Shown here: positions 5,108-10,591 of the stretch, piece after piece
How the letters are laid out: each line of letters opens with the position of its first letter
Position numbering within the stretch: position 1 is the first letter of the stretch
Assembly: GCA_910579395.1 (NCBI GenBank)
Contig: CAJTUC010000056.1
Location: 1-14,853, forward strand
DNA length: 14,853 nt
Source: an uncultured Lachnospiraceae bacterium
GTDB taxonomy: Bacteria; Bacillota; Clostridia; Lachnospirales; Lachnospiraceae
Direction of reading: 5' to 3'
Translations under genes and position numbers: made by a program
Notes under the pieces: model-generated
Databases searched by the model: none
Told to the model about the DNA's origin: nothing
The model's input: only the letters and a program-made list of their open reading frames with translations

Positions 5108-6709
5108 ATGCTAAATAGAAAGTGGCGTGGAATAGAAGCGGGGTTATTACTGGCGGTCACGGTGTGGGCGGCCTGCCAGACAGAAGGGGCTGCTCGAGCG
5201 GCGGTAAATATAACGTCGTCGGATGCTTTCGCATTTGAAATGGCCCTACAGGAAATGTTAGTACATGATGCCGCTCAAACAGCGGCACCGGAAGTAAATG
5301 CTGCGGCACAGGAAGCGGTAAAGGAAGCGGCGGCGCGGGAAAAAGAAAACGAGCCGGAGGGCGGATTCCATGTGACGTATCAGGGATATGAGGATGAACG
5401 TTTCATCGAGCTGCGCCACTGTGACTGTGTGTACGATGCGGATGATATTCAGATTTATGCGGAATATCTTTACTGGCTGATGGTGCCGGAGACCTTTCCG
5501 TATAATCAGTATGTGCTTTATATCCGGACGCCGCAGGAAGAATTGCAGCTATATCCGGTCAAGGATTTTCTGGTCGATGAAGAACAGGGCATCCTTTATA
5601 CGAAGATTGCGGGAGATGACGGTTTTGAAAAGGTACAGAGCATGTCTTTTACGGGAACAGACGGTCCGATGCTGAACTCCGTGCAGGAAATCTTTGACGC
5701 GGAGCAGGCGGAAGAAATGCTGTGCAGTGCGTATCATGAAGAAATGGGAAACGGAGCGGATGGCGGTCAGGCACTTTTTTCCAATATTACGGTGGAGTTG
5801 ACCGAGATGTGCGCGGACGACGCCGGGCTTCTGGAAACTGAGGCAGGAGAGAATGACGCTGGGCTTTCGGAAACCGGGGCAGGAAGGGAAGACACCGGCG
5901 TCCTGAAAGGAGAGATCGGCGGCACTGAAAAAATGACGGGCCAGCGGTATTATGCGGATTGGGAAGTCGATATGGCGGACGGCGCTTTGTCCGCTGCACT
6001 ATGTGTTCCGAAGCAGTATAATCCGGTGAAAGATCAAGAAACATTTGCAGACTGTGACAGGATTTTCGACCGGATCGAGCAGGGTGACTGGTCTGGTGTG
6101 AAATCCATAGAGGAGCAGTATCTGTGGGGAATGGATGTGGAAGAATGGCTGCGCATGGATGTCAACGGAGACGGAATGCCGGAACTGGTCGGCGGTTGGA
6201 CCATAGAAGAACTGCCGGATTATGAAGACAGCCGGAAAGTAGAGATTTCCGTAATCTTTGCTTATCAGGATGGCATGGCTGAGATGGTCTATGCAGATGT
6301 CAACGACGGGATGGAGTTTCTTTTTATTACGACAGACGGAGACCTCGTCTATGAATGGGGCGTATCCGGCGGACCCGCTACAAGCGTTTTCAGGCGGTGC
6401 ACATTCGACCTTAAATGGAATCGGGAATATCTGGATACGCTGGTCAGATACAGGTTCCCGGAGGAACTGGAGGAAGAAGAGACGTTTGAGGGAGAACGGG
6501 AGTATTACAGGGAACATTACCCGGATACTTACGGAGTCGGCGGCAGCGGCGTTTATTATCTGCGGGAGCGGCCCAAAACGGAAGAGGAATTAAAATATAA
6601 CGATAACGGGAAGTATACTGTCAGGGAATATCTGACAGAGGAAGAATTTCTGAAAATGTATGAGGACTGGACAGGCTGGGATTTTTATAAGGCAGAGTAT
6701 ATGTATTAA
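5108..6709 (+). CDS. Large secreted protein of unknown function with DxNxDG motif
   Basis: A 533-aa protein. Residues 1-31 form a signal peptide: basic start MLNRKWRG, hydrophobic core GLLLAVTVWAA, cleavage likely after A-R-A. The W-A-A-C stretch is not a good lipobox. A long Ala/Glu-rich linker follows, then an acidic domain with paired cysteines (H-C-D-C at about residues 103-106). Three imperfect 12-residue repeats (pattern D-A/T-G-L-x-E-T/G) lie at about 237-272. A calcium-loop-like D-V-N-G-D-G-M-P-E is at residues 351-359, as in many clostridial surface proteins. The start has GAAAGAGG 8 bases upstream. The gene runs divergently from sigma 1 behind a candidate ECF promoter, so it may belong to that regulon. 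I do not recognise a catalytic domain. Confidence 0.8.
   Translation: MLNRKWRGIEAGLLLAVTVWAACQTEGAARAAVNITSSDAFAFEMALQEMLVHDAAQTAAPEVNAAAQEAVKEAAAREKENEPEGGFHVTYQGYEDERFIELRHCDCVYDADDIQIYAEYLYWLMVPETFPYNQYVLYIRTPQEELQLYPVKDFLVDEEQGILYTKIAGDDGFEKVQSMSFTGTDGPMLNSVQEIFDAEQAEEMLCSAYHEEMGNGADGGQALFSNITVELTEMCADDAGLLETEAGENDAGLSETGAGREDTGVLKGEIGGTEKMTGQRYYADWEVDMADGALSAALCVPKQYNPVKDQETFADCDRIFDRIEQGDWSGVKSIEEQYLWGMDVEEWLRMDVNGDGMPELVGGWTIEELPDYEDSRKVEISVIFAYQDGMAEMVYADVNDGMEFLFITTDGDLVYEWGVSGGPATSVFRRCTFDLKWNREYLDTLVRYRFPEELEEEETFEGEREYYREHYPDTYGVGGSGVYYLRERPKTEEELKYNDNGKYTVREYLTEEEFLKMYEDWTGWDFYKAEYMY
5817..5915 (+). repeat. Three degenerate in-frame repeats within the secreted protein gene
   Basis: About 36-base units encode DDAGLLETEAGE, NDAGLSETGAGR and EDTGVLKGEIGG. 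Drift between copies shows old tandem duplication of a flexible acidic linker. Confidence 0.6.
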
Positions 6710-6758
6710 AGCGCTGTGCGCCGCTGTCCGAAATTTTTATCATAAATTTTCTGCCGTT

Positions 6759-6779
6759 TGAAACTTTTATACAGTTTCA
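6759..6779. promoter_or_regulatory. Dyad within promoter P3
   Basis: TGAAACT and AGTTTCA are perfect 7-bp inverted repeats with a 7-base centre. The left half is the -35 box itself and the right half fills the spacer, so a dimeric regulator bound here would compete with the sigma factor. Confidence 0.45.
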
Positions 6780-6787
6780 TTCGTATT
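6759..6787 (+). promoter_or_regulatory. ECF-type promoter P3, before sigma 2
   Basis: TGAAAC (6759-6764), a 17-base spacer and CGTATT (6782-6787) match the sigma-W-like consensus TGAAAC-N16/17-CGTA exactly at the conserved bases. It lies just upstream of the second sigma gene, as expected for an autoregulated ECF factor. Confidence 0.65.
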
Positions 6788-6816
6788 AACAGTGAGGGGG
6801 CACGATAAGACAGAAT

Positions 6817-7311
6817 ATGACGAGACAATTATTTGAGGCATATTTCAGGGAGCAGTATTCTCTTGTGTATCGTGTGGCGTTCATGCAGATGAAACGGCAT
6901 GCGGATGCGGAGGATGCAGCGCAGGAAGTATTCATGAGACTGTTGAAATATCAGCCGCAGTTTGAAAACAAGGAACATGAAAAAGCGTGGTTCATCAAAA
7001 CAACGGTGAACCTTTGCCGGGATATCCTGAAAAGTAAGTGGAACAGCACGACCGTCAGTATCGAGAAGATACCGGAGCAGGAAAAAGGCTATTTTCATCT
7101 CCCCTATATGAAAGAAGATGAGACTTTATGGGAGGTGCTCGCGCTTCCGGAAAAATACCGGGACTGCCTTTACTTTTTCTATTATGAGGATTATTCCATC
7201 AAAGAAATCGCAAAACTTCTTGGAACGCCGGAAAATACGGTAAAGACAAATTTAAAGAGGGGCAGGGAAGCCCTGAAAAAAAGGTTGGCAGACGAAAAGA
7301 ATGGAGAATGA
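6817..7311 (+). CDS. ECF-type RNA polymerase sigma factor (sigma 2)
   Basis: A 164-aa ECF sigma factor. Region 2 is at about residues 5-68 (REQYSLVYRVAFMQMKRHAD, then DAEDAAQEVFMRLLK and AWFIKTTVNLCRD). Region 4 is at about 108-158 (LPEKYRDCLYFFYYEDYSIK, then EIAKLLGTPENTVKTNLKRG). It resembles sigma 1 closely in region 4, but is followed by two unknown proteins rather than by a membrane anti-sigma. The ribosome binding site is odd: GAGGGGG at 6794-6800 is 16 bases before the ATG, with no other in-frame ATG, GTG or TTG nearer. A non-standard ATA at 6805 would have the normal distance. Its stop is followed two bases later by the next start codon. Confidence 0.92.
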   Translation: MTRQLFEAYFREQYSLVYRVAFMQMKRHADAEDAAQEVFMRLLKYQPQFENKEHEKAWFIKTTVNLCRDILKSKWNSTTVSIEKIPEQEKGYFHLPYMKEDETLWEVLALPEKYRDCLYFFYYEDYSIKEIAKLLGTPENTVKTNLKRGREALKKRLADEKNGE

Positions 7312-7313
7312 GT

Positions 7314-8129
7314 ATGAATGTAAATGGAATTGGAAAACAGCCTTGTTATGAGAAAACGAACGGAGTCGGAAAAAATCAAAAAAATACGGGCAGCAGCTTT
7401 TCAAAGAGCCTGTCTGAAAATCTGAACGACCGGGTGGGGAACGGTCAGGTAAAAGAAGAAAACGCGATGCCCGCGAGTCCGCTTCTCAATACCGCATATC
7501 CTTATCGGAATGTGGCTCCGGCGGCGGATATAGCGGGAAACAGTAAGGCGGTAAAGACCTGTGAGGCAAGGCGTGTGACCTATCTGGAAAGCGATTATGT
7601 CAGGTCCTGTGCCGGGCAGGGATTTGCCCTGATGGCGCAGGTAGATGTGGACAGCCGCAGCGTATATGTCGAGCAGAAGCTGGAAAACGGCACTGTGAAG
7701 GGCTATGAGGTGTCTATTGATGAAGTGGCGCAGGATACGACAGACCCGATTGAGCGGATGGCGCTGGAAGCCTGGGAAAAGAAGGGAGCCGGAGAGGAAA
7801 AAGAATTGACGGAACTGAGCGTAGAGGAGGCATTGGCAGAATTCTATGATTTTATCCAAGACAGGATTAAAAATGGACCGCCGAAATACATGATTGGTAA
7901 TTCCGAATTTTCCGTTACGGAATGGGATAAGCTTCTGGAAGATTTCGACGATCAGCTGGATGCTCTGCGGGAAGAGATGCGGGAACGTATCGAGAAGATG
8001 CAGGCTCAGCAGCAGAAGGCAGAGCTTTCACAAAAGCTGCAGGGGCTGCAGGATGAGGTGCAGGAGGCGGCGGAAGAAGAAACAGAGGAAAAACTGCTGA
8101 CTGCATTATTTCAGAATAAGAGTATGTAG
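7314..8129 (+). CDS. Unknown protein with M-x-V-x-G-I-G N-terminus and C-terminal coiled coil
   Basis: A 271-aa soluble protein in the sigma 2 operon. I chose ATG 7314, which has GGAGA at 7303-7307; an ATG at 7308 overlaps the sigma stop by ATGA but leaves almost no space to that site. There is no signal peptide or membrane helix. Residues 1-60 are Ser/Asn-rich and probably disordered. A globular part with FALMAQVDVDSRSVYVEQKL (about 104-123) follows, then G-P-P-K-Y-M-I-G-N-S-E-F-S near residue 188. A Gln/Glu/Lys-rich coiled coil is predicted at about 200-265. The sequence recalls the DUF6033/DUF4885-like proteins encoded beside ECF sigma factors in Lachnospiraceae, but I cannot confirm the family. 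It may be a regulator or partner of sigma 2, or an exported structural protein. Confidence 0.8.
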   Translation: MNVNGIGKQPCYEKTNGVGKNQKNTGSSFSKSLSENLNDRVGNGQVKEENAMPASPLLNTAYPYRNVAPAADIAGNSKAVKTCEARRVTYLESDYVRSCAGQGFALMAQVDVDSRSVYVEQKLENGTVKGYEVSIDEVAQDTTDPIERMALEAWEKKGAGEEKELTELSVEEALAEFYDFIQDRIKNGPPKYMIGNSEFSVTEWDKLLEDFDDQLDALREEMRERIEKMQAQQQKAELSQKLQGLQDEVQEAAEEETEEKLLTALFQNKSM

Positions 8130-8176
8130 TTTTTTCAGGGGAGTTAAAATAGAAAGCAACAGGAGGGAATTTGACA

Positions 8177-9634
8177 ATGGCAGTTACGGGAATTGGACAG
8201 GGAAATGTGGTGGTTTATAACCCATTTCAACGCGGCAGAAATTACCGCAGTGATGAGACACCGGAGTTCAATGAGGCTCTTTATGGAAGCGGCGACGTGG
8301 AACAGGATATGGCGAAAGCATTCCGCAGTTCGAATATCGACCCGTTATCGGTGGATCCAAGAAATGCTTCTTATGAAGAAATACAGGCATTGAATGAACA
8401 TCTGGTTGAGAAAGGCTGGTTGAAGGAAGAAGATTTGGATTCCTTCGAGCATCCGTCCAAAGATGATACGCAGAAAGCAGACTATTTAAGTACTCTGCGG
8501 AAATGGCGCGATACGCAGTATCAGGCCGGAAATATGGTCGGATATAAGAATGCGGCTAAAGTATGCGATGCATGGTCGAATGTCGCTTTGGAGAAGGACG
8601 GAAAAGTACAGGAACTGGGCGGCAGCCGTGTGTATGCCAAAGAGGGACGGCTGACAAGCGGCATCATCGGTTTTGGCACATTGGATGACGGAACGACCTA
8701 TTCGGCAAGTTATGCGTCAAATTCCACCGTCGGAAATCCTGTCATCGAAATCAGAATGCAGAGAAATAATGGGAAAGAAGAACTCTATATGGTCAGTCCG
8801 AGAAACGTTGACCCGACGAACGCTTCCCAGATTGAAATATTCGCTTTGTGCTCTTATGCTGATTCTCAGGGAATCGCAGGCGGCTCTACGGGCAGTTATA
8901 CATATCAGAAACTGCTTACTTATGCGCAATATGGCGGCATGGGGGATATGAGGGCGAAGTCTGCGGATGCGTTCAAGTCAACCCAGAAGGACTGGAGCAG
9001 TTTTGTGTCGGACAGCCGGATCGAGGCGTTGGATGAAGCCGGGAAAGCGGAAGCTTCCTGGGGAAGAGCGCTTCAAAATCTTTTCGGGAAATTAGAGCAG
9101 CAGAATGCAGATAAGGAAAAAGTGGATGGACGCAGCGTGTCAGAGATTCAGTTCCAGGCGATTGCAGATACTTTACCGGAAGATAACGGTGTACCGTATA
9201 ATCATCTGGCAAAAGACGGTATCATTGAGTATAACGGCGTTGTATTCGTCTGTGATGAAGAACATAAGGCGATCTGTCTCGGCGACGTGAGCGATAAGAG
9301 CAAATGTTTGAACATTCCGCTTTCCGGCGGCGGCTGCCTGATCGTCAACCGGGATAGTCTGGGCAGTCTGGCGAAAGCAATCGGGATGTTCTCGCCGGAA
9401 GACGTGAACCTGATCATGCGGGCAATCGCTGAGGATGCGAAGATACAGCAGATGAAGCAGCAGATTGATGACGAAACGTCAGGGCTTGACATTGCGGAGC
9501 AGACGGGCGGCGACGGCACCGAGGAGGGAGCAGAGGAAATCGGAGAAATAGCTGTTGCGGGAACGACTGTAGGAGAGGCAGCGAAGAACGGGAAAACCGT
9601 TGCGGGAGAAGAGAAAAAAGAAGAGAAGATATAG
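8177..9634 (+). CDS. Unknown protein with M-x-V-x-G-I-G N-terminus (second sigma-2-linked protein)
   Basis: A 485-aa soluble protein without signal peptide or membrane helix. AGGAGG at 8161-8166 is 10 bases before ATG 8177; a TTG at 8171 (two residues longer) is possible but sits only 4 bases from the site. It starts MAVTGIGQGNVVVYN, sharing the spacing of Gly-Ile-Gly with the preceding protein. Visible blocks are a helical part around NASYEEIQALNEHLVEKGWL, a beta-rich middle with YMVSPRNVDPTNASQIEIFA, and a conserved-looking GGGCLIVNRDSLGSLAKAIG segment near residue 380, followed by a helix and a Gly/Glu-rich disordered tail. I recognise the general type from clostridial genomes but no function is known to me. 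It is the last gene before a strong terminator, so it is co-transcribed with sigma 2. Confidence 0.8.
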   Translation: MAVTGIGQGNVVVYNPFQRGRNYRSDETPEFNEALYGSGDVEQDMAKAFRSSNIDPLSVDPRNASYEEIQALNEHLVEKGWLKEEDLDSFEHPSKDDTQKADYLSTLRKWRDTQYQAGNMVGYKNAAKVCDAWSNVALEKDGKVQELGGSRVYAKEGRLTSGIIGFGTLDDGTTYSASYASNSTVGNPVIEIRMQRNNGKEELYMVSPRNVDPTNASQIEIFALCSYADSQGIAGGSTGSYTYQKLLTYAQYGGMGDMRAKSADAFKSTQKDWSSFVSDSRIEALDEAGKAEASWGRALQNLFGKLEQQNADKEKVDGRSVSEIQFQAIADTLPEDNGVPYNHLAKDGIIEYNGVVFVCDEEHKAICLGDVSDKSKCLNIPLSGGGCLIVNRDSLGSLAKAIGMFSPEDVNLIMRAIAEDAKIQQMKQQIDDETSGLDIAEQTGGDGTEEGAEEIGEIAVAGTTVGEAAKNGKTVAGEEKKEEKI

Positions 9635-9655
9635 CCCATAGGTATAAACTGATGA

Positions 9656-9694
9656 ACAAAACGAGACTTCTTTGGAAGTTTCGTTTTGTTTTTT
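9656..9694 (+). terminator. Strong Rho-independent terminator ending the sigma 2 operon
   Basis: A 15-bp stem with one G-T wobble (9656-9670 with 9675-9689), a TTTG loop and a trailing run of T to 9694. Confidence 0.9.
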
Positions 9695-9709
9695 ACTGTT
9701 GATACAGGG

Positions 9710-9802
9710 CTTGTTGATTATCTGCGTTCATTTGGGGCGCAAGTTGAAGAAATTCAACCAAAGTATTTGAAAAGGTGTTTTAGTTTACACAGGCAATTAT
9801 AA
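9710..9802 (+). pseudogene. Fragment resembling the C-terminal end of a WYL-domain regulator
   Basis: The frame from 9710 reads LVDYLRSFGAQVEEIQPKYL and stops at 9800. This matches the closing pattern of many HTH/WYL-domain regulators (a hydrophobic helix, S-F/Y-G, then V-E-x-x-x-P). No start codon or upstream domain is present and the frame begins directly after a terminator, so only about 30 residues survive. The match is short and could be chance. Confidence 0.35.
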
Positions 9803-9810
9803 AAAAAAAC

Positions 9811-9829
9811 CTTGACAAAAGGTGTCAAG
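9811..9829. promoter_or_regulatory. Operator-like dyad before the zinc-ribbon gene
   Basis: CTTGACA and TGTCAAG are perfect 7-bp inverted repeats around AAAGG. The left half contains a perfect -35 sequence, and the dyad ends 10 bases before the -10 box, a placement typical of regulator binding sites. Confidence 0.5.
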
Positions 9830-9836
9830 ATATATG

Positions 9837-9845
9837 TGCTATACT
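9837..9845 (+). promoter_or_regulatory. Extended -10 promoter of the zinc-ribbon gene
   Basis: TGC followed by TATACT (9840-9845) is an extended -10 element. The TTGACA at 9812-9817 is 22 bases away, too far for a normal -35, which suggests either -35-independent initiation or DNA distortion by an activator. Confidence 0.5.
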
Positions 9846-9909
9846 AAGTCCCATAGTAATACAGCTACGCATAAACTTTAAAAACATTAGAAAGAAAGAG
9901 GTAACGAAA

Positions 9910-10182
9910 ATGAATGAAATGAATCAGAAATTTTGTCAGTGCTGCGGTATGCCTATGGGAGATACTGATGAACTGTATGGAACAAATGCCGATGGCGGCA
10001 AAAATGAGGAATATTGCAAGTATTGTTTTGAAAACGGCAAGTTTACCTTTAATGGTACGATGGAAGAAATGATTGAGGTATGTGTACCAAATATGGCTGC
10101 TGCTAACCCCAATATGAGTGAAGAAGAAGCAAGAAAAATCATGCTCGAATGGTTTCCGACACTGAAACGCTGGAAAAGCTGA
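9910..10182 (+). CDS. Putative zinc-ribbon protein
   Basis: A 90-aa protein with FCQCCGMPMGDTDELYGTNA at the N-terminus and YCKYCFENGKF after it, giving Cys pairs able to bind one zinc ion. The rest is a helical tail (EEARKIMLEWFPTLKRWK). This matches the small putative zinc-ribbon family (PF12674-like) common in clostridia; function is unknown, and members often sit beside regulators or redox genes. GAGG at 9897-9900 stands 9 bases before the start. It has its own promoter with an operator-like dyad and its own terminator, so it is a single-gene unit. It lies among fragments of redox-related genes and may be a survivor of that neighbourhood. Confidence 0.85.
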   Translation: MNEMNQKFCQCCGMPMGDTDELYGTNADGGKNEEYCKYCFENGKFTFNGTMEEMIEVCVPNMAAANPNMSEEEARKIMLEWFPTLKRWKS

Positions 10183-10290
10183 CCGGTAGCTGGTTCTTTC
10201 AAAGGACATGGTTAAGACGGGAGCATTGCGCAGGTAGAATGTACCAGTTGTGGATTAAACGGCGGACCTTTGGAAGCAGAGGGAAGTTAT

Positions 10291-10326
10291 GCACCCAGGC
10301 TCACATTGAGTTTGGGTGTATTTTTT
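10291..10326 (+). terminator. Rho-independent terminator of the zinc-ribbon gene
   Basis: A 13-bp stem (10291-10303 with 10307-10319, three G-T wobbles), a 3-base loop and a run of six T (10321-10326). The 108 bases between the gene and this hairpin hold no convincing gene; one frame reads a short Cys-containing stretch (C-T-S-C-G-L-N-G-G) that might be a remnant. Confidence 0.7.
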
Positions 10327-10393
10327 ATGATAGGAAAATCATATTGTGATTCGTCCCGATTTGCTTTACAAATGAGTTTTCATATTAAAAGTA

Positions 10394-10402
10394 TGATATA
10401 AT
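10394..10402 (+). promoter_or_regulatory. Extended -10 promoter upstream of the phospholipase D-like gene
   Basis: TGA followed by a perfect TATAAT (10397-10402). No good -35 box is present at 16-18 bases. The transcript would start near 10409, inside the left arm of a hairpin at 10404-10427. Confidence 0.5.
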
Positions 10403-10403
10403 A

Positions 10404-10427
10404 GACGCAAGCTCAGCGGATTGCGTC
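10404..10427 (+). repeat. Hairpin at the start of the transcribed leader
   Basis: GACGCAA and TTGCGTC are perfect 7-bp inverted repeats with a 10-base loop, directly downstream of the -10 box. It may be an operator overlapping the transcription start. There is no T-run, so it is not a terminator. Confidence 0.5.
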
Positions 10428-10591
10428 ACAAGAATTGCTTAAACATTTTCGATGAGTCAAAGTGTTTTGACAGCATGATGGCACATTACGGTAAGTTCAG
10501 CGGCGTGGAGAATTATATTGCGCTTGTTAGGAAAAAGTTTATTACGATCAGGGAAAATGGAGATGGTACAAGTGTATCTTTTGAAATTTAA
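10427..10591 (+). pseudogene. Nitroreductase-family fragment
   Basis: The frame ending at the TAA of 10589-10591 reads FDESKCFDSMMAHYGKFSGV followed by ENYIALV-x-KK. This matches the internal block of nitroreductases of the TM1586 type, where Y-G-K-F-x-G-V-K-N-Y-I-A-L-V-G-K-K is characteristic. No start or FMN-binding remainder is present, and identity is lost after the K-K, so it is a 35-residue relic followed by unrelated codons. It lies in what would be the 5' leader of the phospholipase D-like gene and overlaps its first codons in another frame. The assignment is from pattern memory. Confidence 0.55.

Noticed and set aside
5128..5180. Lipoprotein signal (W-A-A-C) in the secreted protein
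   Set aside because: The position three before Cys should be Leu or similar but is Trp, and a good signal peptidase I site follows, so ordinary secretion is more likely.
5999..6517. Minus-strand 172-codon frame opposite the secreted protein gene
   Set aside because: It is the antisense shadow of an acidic coding region with no ribosome binding site or recognisable domain.
6711..6750. Possible terminator after the secreted protein gene
   Set aside because: Only a 4-bp GCGC stem and an imperfect AT-rich palindrome are present, with no T-run after a stable stem.
7401..7859. Minus-strand 152-codon frame
   Set aside because: It is antisense to the unknown coiled-coil protein, is rich in Arg/His/Phe typical of shadow frames, and has no start signal.
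9202..9659. Minus-strand frames of 145 and 81 codons opposite the end of the sigma-2-linked protein
   Set aside because: They are Ser/Pro-rich antisense shadows of the Gly/Glu-rich tail, with no ribosome binding site, opposite a well-supported gene.
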